From CAZADA01 sp964636945 (lineage in GTDB: Bacteria; Pseudomonadota; Alphaproteobacteria; Caulobacterales; Maricaulaceae), in the NCBI GenBank assembly GCA_964636945.1, contig CAZWVH010000060.1, positions 1 through 17,371 on the forward strand: a stretch of DNA of 17,371 nt, read 5' to 3'. The notes beneath the pieces were generated by a model that searched no databases, was not told the DNA's origin, and saw only the letters and a program-made list of their open reading frames with translations. A program made the translations under genes and the position numbers. This document shows positions 1 through 7,197 of this stretch, piece after piece. Position 1 is the stretch's first letter; the number at the start of each line of letters is the position of its first letter.

Positions 1-173
1 CGCACCATTTTTGTTGGGTTCAACCGTCCTAAAGTCGGTTGAGACTTCATGGCGCGCCATACTCTCTAAGCTGCCGCGGCCGATGCTCGCTGTCGCCGGG
101 AGCATCACTCGCCCTAATCTCGTGCAAATCAGGCAGGGTGGTTAGCGAAGATCGCTTGGTCAACCGCGCGTTT
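1..173. other. Non-coding stretch downstream of cydC with several inverted repeats
   Basis: I see no convincing gene here. The stretch holds three visible symmetries. TCAACCG (20-26) can pair with CGGTTGA (36-42) across a 9-base loop. A perfect 12-base palindrome, ATGGCGCGCCAT, lies at 49-60. GATGCTC (82-88) can pair with GAGCATC (100-106) across an 11-base loop. None is followed by a T-run on either strand, so none is a standard intrinsic terminator. The hairpins could still cap the 3' end of the leftward cydDC transcript, whose stop codon is at 174-176. Confidence 0.5.
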
Positions 174-1907
174 CTAGTGTTTCCGCGGCCCGTCAAACAC
201 GATCCGCCCGTTCTCAAGCTTGATCACACGATCCACCAGCGCCAGCAGGGCCGGACGATGCGTGGCGATCAGCACCGTGCGTTCGGTCGATTGCAGATGC
301 TCCGCTAAGGCGGCGATGATGTCGGCTTCGGTCTGCCGGTCGAGGCCTTCGGTCGGTTCATCGAGCGCGAGAATGGGGGCGGATTTGAGCAAGGCCCGCG
401 CCAGAGCGATCCGCCGCGCCTGACCGCCCGACAGCAACTGGCCGTCTTCGCCAATCCACGTGTCGAGCCCCTGGGGCAGGGCGCGCACCACATCGTCCGC
501 CCGCGCCGCCTTTAACGCCGACCACACTTGATCCTCGTTCGCCGACGGGTCAGCCATGCGCACATTCTCAGCCACGGTTGCTGAAATCAGGTCAGAGCGC
601 TGACCTTGGAACGCGATCCGTCCGCGCATGGCCGCTTGGCGCGCTGTGGTGACGTCAACGCCGTCCAGCGCCAACACGCCCAAGGAAGGATCATAAAAGC
701 GCAGTAACAACTGAAACAGGCTGGACTTGCCCGAACCCGACGCGCCGACAATCCCCAACTTGGTTCCAAACGGGATATCAAGCGTGATTTCCTCCAAGGC
801 TGACGCCGGCGCGTTCGGATATCGCAACGAGACCGCGCGGAAGGCCAGATGGTTGCCCTTTCGCGCAGGCGAGGCGTCATTTAACGGAGGATCGTCAGCC
901 GTGGGCGTGATCTCGTCCAATTTGCGCAATCGCCGTGCGCTGGCGGCGGTTTTGCCGAAGAGTTCAGCCGCCTGGGCCAGCGGTGCAGCCGCCTCGAACA
1001 ATGCGAAGATCGCAAAGGCGGCCAGGGCCGCGAAGGGTGCGCTCGCATCCGCCAATACCGCCAGAAGAAACACAAAAACCGCAGCCATGCCGCCGCCCGC
1101 GGAAATTAACGCGCCAGCCAAAGCGCCGTGCTTGGCCGCCTCGCGTTCGGCGTTAATCTGGCGGTCTGTGTGTTCTTTCAGCCGTGTGTTGACGGTGTCA
1201 ACGGCTTGGAAGGCGGTGAGCTCGGCCATCCCATCGGCCAAATCCAACGCGTCTGCGCGCGCCTCAGTTAATGAGGTGGTTGCGGCAAGACCTAGGTTTG
1301 CCGATTGGCGCGCCACCCAAAGCGGAGTGATGAGCGCCGCCAACACGAACAGCAATCCGCCCGCCAAAGCTGCCAAGGGTGAGATCAATCCAATCACAAT
1401 CAAAGTGGCAAGCAGTCCCGTCCCAGCCGCCAAAGCCGGTGTGACCAGTCGCAAATACAGATTGTCCAGCGCATCCACATCCGAGGTGACGCGCGCGAGC
1501 AGTGAACCGGCGCGCTCCGCGCCCAATCGTCCCGGACTCAGCGGGATCGCCCGAGCAAACACCCACAGTCGGATCTGCGCCAGAATGCGAAAGGTGGCCT
1601 CGTGAGTGACCAATCGTTCGGCGTAGCGGGCGAGGGCGCGGGTCATGGCTGAGGCGCGAATGCCGGCGCTGGGTTTGAGAAAATTAAACGTGATCGCCCC
1701 GATCCCGCCCGCGGCGATGCCGGCCAGCGCCGATGCTGTGAGGAACCATCCCGCCAGGCCCAACAAGCCAATCCCAGCAAGCAAGCTCAGCGCCGACAAC
1801 GCCGCTCCGCCCCATAACCAACCCCGCCACTTGTCACCCATACTGAGAAAGAAGCGCAGATCGTCCAGCGCCCGCCGCCGATCAAAGTTATCGTGAGAGC
1901 CGCTCAT
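174..1907 (-). CDS. cydC: CydC: ATP-binding/permease subunit of the CydDC exporter
   Basis: This is one half of the heterodimeric inner-membrane ABC exporter CydDC, which in E. coli is required to assemble cytochrome bd and has been linked to export of thiols (cysteine, glutathione) or heme handling. The 577 residues match the usual CydC size (about 573). An N-terminal membrane region shows hydrophobic runs near residues 33-56, 158-200 and 262-312. The C-terminal ATPase has Walker A GASGSGKSS (388-396), Q-loop Q434, signature LSGGQ (492-496), Walker B ILALDE (512-517) and switch His550. The EPTEGLD sequence after Walker B is typical of CydC; CydD usually has EPTASLD, as the neighbour does. 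Its ATG overlaps the cydD stop in an ATGA, which suggests translational coupling. All ATPase motifs are intact. Confidence 0.95.
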   Translation of the reverse strand: MSGSHDNFDRRRALDDLRFFLSMGDKWRGWLWGGAALSALSLLAGIGLLGLAGWFLTASALAGIAAGGIGAITFNFLKPSAGIRASAMTRALARYAERLVTHEATFRILAQIRLWVFARAIPLSPGRLGAERAGSLLARVTSDVDALDNLYLRLVTPALAAGTGLLATLIVIGLISPLAALAGGLLFVLAALITPLWVARQSANLGLAATTSLTEARADALDLADGMAELTAFQAVDTVNTRLKEHTDRQINAEREAAKHGALAGALISAGGGMAAVFVFLLAVLADASAPFAALAAFAIFALFEAAAPLAQAAELFGKTAASARRLRKLDEITPTADDPPLNDASPARKGNHLAFRAVSLRYPNAPASALEEITLDIPFGTKLGIVGASGSGKSSLFQLLLRFYDPSLGVLALDGVDVTTARQAAMRGRIAFQGQRSDLISATVAENVRMADPSANEDQVWSALKAARADDVVRALPQGLDTWIGEDGQLLSGGQARRIALARALLKSAPILALDEPTEGLDRQTEADIIAALAEHLQSTERTVLIATHRPALLALVDRVIKLENGRIVFDGPRKH

Positions 1908-3661
1908 AATACGGCCCGCCCGTTGTCCAGCCGGACGACAGTATCAGCGATGGCCGCGGCGCGTTCGCTGTGGGTGGCGAGAATAACAGTGCGACCCTCG
2001 GCTGCCTGTTTAAGGGCGGTCAAGAATGCGGCCTCGGTGTCGGCGTCCAAAGACGCGGTGGGCTCGTCCAACAGCAAAATCGGGCGATCTGAGAGCAGTG
2101 CGCGCGCCAGCGCGATCCGCTGTGCCTGGCCGCCGGAAAGTCCGAACCCCCGTTCCCCCAGCATGGAATTGTAGCCCTCGGGCAGCTGGGTGATGAAGCC
2201 ATCTGCGCCCGCAGTTTCGGCCGCTTGGCGCACGGCCTCGTCGGAGGCGTCCGGCGCACCAAGGCGGATATTGTCAGCAATGGAGCCGTGGAACAGCCGG
2301 GCGCGCTGGCTCATCCAGGCGCAGGAATTGGCCAGACTGTTTGGGGCGGCGAGGCGAGCGCCGTCGATCAGAACCTCACCGGATTGCGGCGCCAAAAACC
2401 CGATGAGGACTTTCAGCGCAGTAGATTTGCCCGATCCGCTTTCGCCCATGAGCGCAGTGATGTGACCCGCTGGCGCTGCAAAGCTCACTCCGTTTAGTCC
2501 AAGACGGCCGTCCGGATAGCGCGCGATAACCTCGCGGAATGCGATGTCTGGCGCGGTGTTCAAAACCGCGTCATTCAGCGATCCTTCTGGCGCCGGGTCA
2601 ATTGCGCGGGCAATATCGCCGCCATGACTGAAAAACTGAGCCAAGCGTTCAGCGGCGCCCATGGCGGTCTGACGGTCATGATACGCGCCTGAGAGCGCAC
2701 GCAGCGGTGCATAAAACTCCGGCGCCAGCACCAGCACGAACACGCCCTCGCGCAGCGTCAAAGACTCTCCGGTGACAAACGGGAGGATCTCCAGAAGCGA
2801 AAACCCCACATAGACGGCGATCAGAGCAATCGACAACATGGCGAAGAATTCAAGAAACAACGATGATAGAAACGCCATGCGCAGCACTTTCATTGTGCCG
2901 GCGCGAAACTGATCAGCCGCTTGGCCCAGCCCGCGCAACTCGCGTTGACTGGCGTTGAAGGCTTTAAGAACCGGCAAGGCGCGCAGCCGGTCATTAAATC
3001 GGCCCGCTAAGCGTGAGAGGTCTTCGAATTGGTCTTTCGCCGCGGCCGCAGCGCCCAGCCCGCCCAAGGCCATAAACAATGGCGCGAGCGGCGCCGTCAC
3101 CAGAAAAATCGCCGCTGCAACCCAACTGGCGAATGCCGCGGCCAGTGCGATCAGCAGCGGGGCCAACATCACAATCCGCACTTGCGGGCCATAGCGCGCC
3201 ACATATCCGTTAAGCGCCTCGGTTTCATCAATCATGGCGCTGACCAGTGCGCCCGATTCACGTGACTCGGTGAATAATGGGCCCTTCGCCGAGATGGATT
3301 GAGCCACTTGTGTGCGCGCCCATCGCCGCGCATTGGCGCCGGCCTCAAAACCGCAGCGGGTTCGTGCATAGGCGCAGGCGGCGCGCATAGCCACGCCGGC
3401 CAGGCCGATAAGCAGGGGCGCCACGAAATCTGAAAGGCTAGCGCCGGCGGCATAGTCGGCGACCAACCAGGCCAAACCGAAAGCAAACACAATGGCGCCC
3501 AACGCCTCGCCAACGCCGCAAAGCGTGGTCCAGGTCACCCAGGATCCGCCAGCCGCCATCGCCGCCTTCAACAGCGCCGACGCCCCGCTGCGATCGGCGG
3601 TCTTTAGCGCGGAGACGGCCGGCTTGGTTGTTGCGGGATGGTCAATCGTGGTGTCGGACAT
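1904..3661 (-). CDS. cydD: CydD: ATP-binding/permease subunit of the CydDC exporter
   Basis: This is the partner of CydC and the first gene of the leftward cydDC operon. From the chosen ATG it is 585 residues, against 588 for E. coli CydD. The membrane domain ends with LAPEFYAPLR (312-321), a stretch characteristic of CydD. The ATPase domain has Walker A GESGSGKST (406-414), Q-loop Q452, LSGGQ (508-512), Walker B ILLLDE (528-533), EPTASLD and switch His564. The frame stays open upstream to an ATG at 3712 and a TTG at 3721. I prefer 3661 because its length matches the family, but no strong Shine-Dalgarno lies before it (a GGAAG about 17 nt away is the nearest), so the start is uncertain by up to 20 residues. 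It is divergent from cydA and so may be co-regulated with the oxidase it helps assemble. Confidence 0.93.
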   Translation of the reverse strand: MSDTTIDHPATTKPAVSALKTADRSGASALLKAAMAAGGSWVTWTTLCGVGEALGAIVFAFGLAWLVADYAAGASLSDFVAPLLIGLAGVAMRAACAYARTRCGFEAGANARRWARTQVAQSISAKGPLFTESRESGALVSAMIDETEALNGYVARYGPQVRIVMLAPLLIALAAAFASWVAAAIFLVTAPLAPLFMALGGLGAAAAAKDQFEDLSRLAGRFNDRLRALPVLKAFNASQRELRGLGQAADQFRAGTMKVLRMAFLSSLFLEFFAMLSIALIAVYVGFSLLEILPFVTGESLTLREGVFVLVLAPEFYAPLRALSGAYHDRQTAMGAAERLAQFFSHGGDIARAIDPAPEGSLNDAVLNTAPDIAFREVIARYPDGRLGLNGVSFAAPAGHITALMGESGSGKSTALKVLIGFLAPQSGEVLIDGARLAAPNSLANSCAWMSQRARLFHGSIADNIRLGAPDASDEAVRQAAETAGADGFITQLPEGYNSMLGERGFGLSGGQAQRIALARALLSDRPILLLDEPTASLDADTEAAFLTALKQAAEGRTVILATHSERAAAIADTVVRLDNGRAVL

Positions 3662-3862
3662 AATGCGTTGGGTTAGAGCTTCCGGTGGCGCAACGCGACC
3701 TCCCACGATCATAAAATGCAAGCGCTAAGCCTGCGACCCGGCGTCGCGCAGCCAATCGCGCGCTTAAATACATGCTTGAAGTATGCAATTGTGCGTGCAG
3801 GTATGACGGCCGCCGCTTCGGCCCTTGGGCGTTCAATGGTTGGCGGTGGGAAGGGAATTAGA
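3662..3862. promoter_or_regulatory. Divergent cydD/cydA intergenic region
   Basis: This 201 bp region must hold the promoters for both the leftward cydDC and rightward cydABX transcripts. Most of it is GC-rich, but an AT-rich island lies near 3763-3791. Within that island TACATGC (3769-3775), TTGAA, and GTATGCA (3781-3787) form an imperfect palindrome, with 5 of 7 symmetric pairs, centred near 3778. I could not find a convincing FNR/FixK box (TTGAT-N4-ATCAA) or a clean sigma-70 promoter. The regulatory role is inferred from position and symmetry only. Confidence 0.5.
3851..3856 (+). promoter_or_regulatory. Ribosome binding site that sets the cydA start
   Basis: AAGGGA ends 6 bases before the ATG at 3863. 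This decides the cydA start: the reading frame is open upstream to 3716, but that extension of 49 codons has no such site and no counterpart in the CydA family. Confidence 0.75.
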
Positions 3863-5479
3863 ATGACCGAACTCGCTGTTGAGCTCTCGCGGTGGCAGTT
3901 TGCGCTCACCGCCATGTACCACTTTTTGTTCGTGCCGCTTACGCTCGGGCTGTCCTTCATGCTCGTGATTATGGAGTGCGTCTATGTCATGACCGGCCGT
4001 CCGATCTGGCGGGACATGACCAAGTTTTGGGGCATTCTGTTTGGCGTGAACTTCGCCATCGGCGTAGCCACCGGCATCACCATGGAATTCCAGTTCGGCA
4101 TGAACTGGTCACAATACTCGATCGTGGTCGGCGACGTATTCGGCGCGCCGCTCGCCATTGAAGGCCTGATGGCCTTTTTCCTCGAGGCGACATTTGTCGG
4201 CCTCATGGTGTTCGGTTGGGACAAGATGTCCAAGCTGGCCCATTTGGGCGTGACATTCGCCACAGCCATCGGCGCCAATTTTTCGGCGTTGTGGATCTTG
4301 ATCGCCAATGGCTGGATGCAGAACCCCGTGGGCGCGGAGTTCAATCCCGACACCATGCGCATGGAGTTGGTGGATTTTGGCGCAGTGTTGTTCAACCCTG
4401 TGGCCCAGGCCAAATTCGTGCACACTGTGTCGGCGGGCTATGTGACAGGCGCGATGTTTGTCCTCTCGATCTCTGCTTTTTTCTTGCTGAACAAGCGGTA
4501 TGTCGGCTTCGCCAAACGGTCCATGACCGTGGCCGCCGCGTTCGGTCTTGCCGGCGCGTTGTCTGTCGTCGTGCTCGGGGATGAAAGCGGTTACGCCCTG
4601 ACCGACAACCAAAAGATGAAACTCGCCGCCATTGAAGGCGAGTGCGACACCCACGCCGCACCGGCGCCGATCAGCGTGATCGCCTTGCCGCGTGTGAATC
4701 GCGACAACGGCACCTGTGAACAAGCTGCAGCGATCAAAGTGCCTTGGGTGCTCGGTTTGATCGCCACCCGATCGCTGACCGAAGAGGTGGACGGCATTTA
4801 TCGGCTTGTGGCGATCGCCGAAAGCCGCATTGAAAATGGCCTTGTCGCGTATGACGCGCTCGAAGAGCTGAAGGTCAATCCGGACAATATCGCCGCGCGC
4901 CAAGACTTTGAGCTTCACCAGCGCGATATTGGGTATGCCCAATTGCTGAAGCGCTATGTCGACGATCCGCGCCAGGCGTCCCAGGAGCAAATCGCTCGTG
5001 CAGCGTGGGACACTGTGCCCAATGTGCCGCTCATGTTCTGGATGTTCCGCGGTATGGCGGGGCTGGGCTTTTATTTCATCGCCCTGTTTGGCGCAGCGTT
5101 TTTGCTGAGCTCAATGAAGAAGCACGATACAAAGTGGCTCTTGCGCCTGGCGTTGTTCTCGCTGCCTTTGCCCTGGATCGCCTCACAACTCGGCTGGCTA
5201 GTGGCTGAGCTTGGCCGCCAGCCCTGGGTGGTGGAGGGTCAATTGCCCACATTCTTGGCCGCCTCCAGCCTGCATGTGCATCAAGTGGTGATGACCATTA
5301 TCGGCTTCACCGTGCTCTACGGCGCACTCGCTGTGGTGGAGATCATGCTGATGATCTATCTGATCCGCAAAGGGCCGTACCCGGGCTCGACCCCGGTAAG
5401 GGGCGGTCATTCTCCTAAACCCGTCGCTGCGGGGCCTGGCGTAGTCGCCGCAACCCCGCATCACGACTTTGATCAATAG
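3863..5479 (+). CDS. cydA: CydA: cytochrome bd ubiquinol oxidase subunit I
   Basis: CydA is the heme-bearing subunit of cytochrome bd, which oxidises quinol and reduces O2 to water in the inner membrane without pumping protons. From ATG 3863 it is 538 residues (522 in E. coli). It begins MTELAVELSRWQFALTAMYH, as the family does. Conserved residues, by alignment from memory to E. coli, are His20 (E. coli His19, heme d), Glu100 and Glu108 (99, 107), His187 (186) and Met398 (393) for heme b558, and Glu449 in ELGRQPW (445, heme b595). GDESGY begins at 239 and KLAAIE (253-258) carries the quinol-loop Lys and Glu. The long loop after it suggests a long-Q-loop enzyme. Oddly, that loop holds two cysteines, Cys261 and Cys285. 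The C-terminal tail is Pro/Gly-rich. cydB follows 11 bases later. Confidence 0.97.
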   Translation: MTELAVELSRWQFALTAMYHFLFVPLTLGLSFMLVIMECVYVMTGRPIWRDMTKFWGILFGVNFAIGVATGITMEFQFGMNWSQYSIVVGDVFGAPLAIEGLMAFFLEATFVGLMVFGWDKMSKLAHLGVTFATAIGANFSALWILIANGWMQNPVGAEFNPDTMRMELVDFGAVLFNPVAQAKFVHTVSAGYVTGAMFVLSISAFFLLNKRYVGFAKRSMTVAAAFGLAGALSVVVLGDESGYALTDNQKMKLAAIEGECDTHAAPAPISVIALPRVNRDNGTCEQAAAIKVPWVLGLIATRSLTEEVDGIYRLVAIAESRIENGLVAYDALEELKVNPDNIAARQDFELHQRDIGYAQLLKRYVDDPRQASQEQIARAAWDTVPNVPLMFWMFRGMAGLGFYFIALFGAAFLLSSMKKHDTKWLLRLALFSLPLPWIASQLGWLVAELGRQPWVVEGQLPTFLAASSLHVHQVVMTIIGFTVLYGALAVVEIMLMIYLIRKGPYPGSTPVRGGHSPKPVAAGPGVVAATPHHDFDQ

Positions 5480-5490
5480 GGGCGGCGATT

Positions 5491-6639
5491 ATGGAAATCC
5501 CCTTTTCTTACGAATCCCTCCGCGTTGTTTGGTGGCTCCTGATGGGCGTTTTGCTCATCGGTTTCGCCATCACCGACGGCTTTGACCTGGGCGTGGCGTC
5601 GCTATTGCCCTTCATCGCCAAGACCGATGATGAACGGCGCATGGTGATCAACACCGTCGGCCCGACATGGGAGGGCAATCAGGTTTGGCTCATCCTCGGC
5701 GGCGGCGCGATTTTCGCCGCATGGCCGCTGGTGTACGCCGTCAGTTTCTCCGGCTTCTATCTCGCCATGTTCGTCGTGCTTGCCGCACTGATACTTAGAC
5801 CCGTCGGGTTCAAATATCGCTCCAAACGCGATGACCCGCGCTGGCGCTCCGCTTGGGACTGGGCCTTGTTCATTGGCGGGGCGGTCCCCGCTCTGATCTT
5901 TGGCGTGGCGGTCGGCAATGTGCTGCAGGGCGTGCCATTCCGCTTCGATACCGATCTGCGCGTGTTTTACGACGGCATGTTTATTGAGTTGTTGAACCCA
6001 TTCGCACTTTTGTGCGGACTGCTCTCGGTGGCCATGCTGATTTTGCACGGCGCGGCTTGGCTCTCCATGAAGGCGGAAAAGGGCGTTGTGCGTGATCGCG
6101 CGCTGAAAATCGGCCCGCTCGCCGCTTATGCCGCCATCATGCTGTTCGCCATAGGCGGGATTTGGATTTGGCAGTCGGGCATGGGCTATAGTTTTGTCAA
6201 CGACGTGGACCCGGCTGGCCCATCCAATCCGTTGCGCAATGAAGTGGTGTCGGGCCAGGGCGGATGGCTGGACAATTACGGTCGTTATCCGTGGATGATG
6301 CTGGCGCCCTTGCTCGGGTTCGCTGGAGCGGCCGCGGCTGCTTACGGAATCCGCATCAAAAATGAGGCGGTGACCTTTATCAGCTCCTCGGTCAGCACGT
6401 TGGGCATTATCTCAACGGTGGGCGTGTCCATGTTCCCGTTCATCTTGCCCAGCTCCATCAACCCCACCTCCAGCCTCACGGTGTGGGATTCCTCTTCGAG
6501 CCATCTGACCTTGTTCATCATGCTGATCGTTACCGTGATCTTCTTGCCCATCGTGCTCGCCTACACGGCATGGGCGTTCAAAGTGCTGTGGGGTCGGGTC
6601 ACGGTCGAGGACGTGCGCGCCAATACATCGGCGTATTAG
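5491..6639 (+). CDS. cydB: CydB: cytochrome bd ubiquinol oxidase subunit II
   Basis: This is the second integral membrane subunit of cytochrome bd, which pairs with CydA and helps hold the complex and its proton channel. Its 382 residues compare with 379 in E. coli. Family landmarks are WWLLMGVLLIGFAITDGFDLG (residues 14-34, including Asp29), TWEGNQVWL (59-67), LRPVGFKYRSK, LLQGVPF, NPFALLCG, and a C-terminal MFPFILPSS ... LTVWDSSSS. Trp60-Glu61 stands where E. coli has Trp-Asp. AGGGG at 5478-5482 overlaps the cydA stop codon and sits 8 bases before the ATG, so the two genes are translated from one message and may be coupled. Nothing is broken or missing. Confidence 0.97.
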   Translation: MEIPFSYESLRVVWWLLMGVLLIGFAITDGFDLGVASLLPFIAKTDDERRMVINTVGPTWEGNQVWLILGGGAIFAAWPLVYAVSFSGFYLAMFVVLAALILRPVGFKYRSKRDDPRWRSAWDWALFIGGAVPALIFGVAVGNVLQGVPFRFDTDLRVFYDGMFIELLNPFALLCGLLSVAMLILHGAAWLSMKAEKGVVRDRALKIGPLAAYAAIMLFAIGGIWIWQSGMGYSFVNDVDPAGPSNPLRNEVVSGQGGWLDNYGRYPWMMLAPLLGFAGAAAAAYGIRIKNEAVTFISSSVSTLGIISTVGVSMFPFILPSSINPTSSLTVWDSSSSHLTLFIMLIVTVIFLPIVLAYTAWAFKVLWGRVTVEDVRANTSAY

Positions 6640-6656
6640 GCCAAAGGAGATGTGAT

Positions 6657-6782
6657 ATGTGGTACTTCACCTGGATCTTGGGCCTTGGCGCGGCGCTGAT
6701 GTTCGGTGTCATCAACGCCATGTGGTACGAGTTCGAACTTTCCAAAGACGGTGACCAGGGCTTGAGCGAAACCGACAAGTAA
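6657..6782 (+). CDS. cydX: CydX: small subunit of cytochrome bd
   Basis: This 41-residue protein begins MWYFTWILGLGAALMFGVIN. E. coli CydX (37 residues) begins MWYFAWILG. It is a single-helix membrane subunit that stabilises the CydAB hemes. Here the helix spans roughly residues 3-22 and is followed by a charged tail ending SETDK. A strong ribosome binding site, AAAGGAGA (6643-6650), lies 6 bases before the ATG, and the gene starts 17 bases after the cydB stop. That is the canonical cydABX order. It is short enough that automated annotation often misses it. Confidence 0.93.
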   Translation: MWYFTWILGLGAALMFGVINAMWYEFELSKDGDQGLSETDK

Positions 6783-6810
6783 GGTGATCGCCCTCCGGCA
6801 TTACCTCTCA

Positions 6811-6834
6811 CTTCTGCCGAAATGTCGGTAGAGT
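6811..6834 (+). other. Stem-loop downstream of cydX
   Basis: In RNA, TCTGCCGA can pair with TCGGTAGA around an AATG loop, with one G-U pair in the stem. It lies about 30 bases after the cydX stop. There is no T-run after it, so it is not a classic terminator. It may protect the 3' end of the cydABX message or partly separate cydX from the next gene. Confidence 0.4.
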
Positions 6835-6874
6835 GGAAATGCTATGGGGGACATTACACAATTGATTCATCCAA

Positions 6875-6909
6875 AATCCCCCGGAAACGCTTTGATCGAG
6901 AAGGGGATT
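6875..6909 (+). promoter_or_regulatory. Inverted repeat that could mask the next gene's ribosome binding site
   Basis: AATCCCC (6875-6881) is the exact reverse complement of GGGGATT (6903-6909). The second arm contains the AAGGGG ribosome binding site (6901-6906) of the small membrane protein gene at 6914. A competing G-run (6846-6850) could instead pair with the same C-run (6878-6882) and free the site. Both pairings are visible in the sequence; a regulatory switch is only inferred. Confidence 0.3.
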
Positions 6910-6913
6910 GATT

Positions 6914-7138
6914 ATGGGCGGACTTGGCGGACTCCTCATCTTTTTGGGATTGGGCTCCATTGCTCTCAAGCTTTTGAGCATGTTCGACATCATGCATTTT
7001 GAGTTCACGGTGCTGATGTGGATCGACAGTTGGGGCGACCTCGTCGGTTGGGCAATTCGCGGCGGCGCGGTGGCGCTCGGCCTAATTCTGATTATGGCCT
7101 CCGGGGGCGGAAAATCGGACGCTCGCAACGAGGCCTAA
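6914..7138 (+). CDS. Small two-helix membrane protein, unknown function
   Basis: I do not recognise this 74-residue protein. It has a Gly/Leu-rich hydrophobic segment near residues 5-24, a more polar middle with MFDIMHFEF and WIDSWGD, a second hydrophobic segment near 43-63, and a short tail, SGGGKSDARNEA. The ATG at 6914 is preferred over a TTG two codons upstream because AAGGGG (6901-6906) sits 7 bases before it. It lies 131 bases after cydX on the same strand, so it may be co-transcribed with the oxidase operon, but it does not resemble YbgE or CydX. A role in cytochrome bd function is possible only by position. It could instead be an independent small membrane protein. Confidence 0.7.
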   Translation: MGGLGGLLIFLGLGSIALKLLSMFDIMHFEFTVLMWIDSWGDLVGWAIRGGAVALGLILIMASGGGKSDARNEA

Positions 7139-7170
7139 CGCTTTACAGACTGTCACACCGTACCCATCGG

Positions 7171-7195
7171 CGCGGCGTTGTCGTATGACGCCGTG
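7171..7195 (+). other. Hairpin directly upstream of the lipid-kinase-like gene
   Basis: CGGCGT (7173-7178) pairs perfectly with ACGCCG (7188-7193) across a 9-base loop. The stem can extend by one G-U and one C-G pair to 7171-7195. Its 3' arm ends only a few bases before the ATG at 7198, exactly where a ribosome binding site would be expected. Confidence 0.4.
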
Positions 7196-7197
7196 TC

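Noticed and set aside
39..308. Short plus-strand frame at the left edge
   Set aside because: Its second half runs antisense into the cydC 3' end, and it has no ribosome binding site or recognisable feature.
727..1605. Long open frame of 292 codons on the plus strand opposite cydC
   Set aside because: It lies entirely antisense to an intact CydC with all ABC motifs. Long antisense frames are expected in GC-rich genes, and its product is low-complexity Ala/Ser-rich without recognisable motifs.
3776..3789. Possible FNR/FixK box in the cyd promoter region
   Set aside because: The left half TTGAA fits loosely, but the right half does not match ATCAA, so the consensus is not met.
3716..3862. Upstream extension of CydA by 49 residues
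   Set aside because: It lacks a ribosome binding site, covers the divergent promoter region and has no counterpart in the family. AAGGGA before 3863 fits much better.
4109..4990. Open frame of 293 codons on the minus strand opposite cydA
   Set aside because: It is antisense to intact cydA and has no recognisable domain or upstream ribosome binding site.
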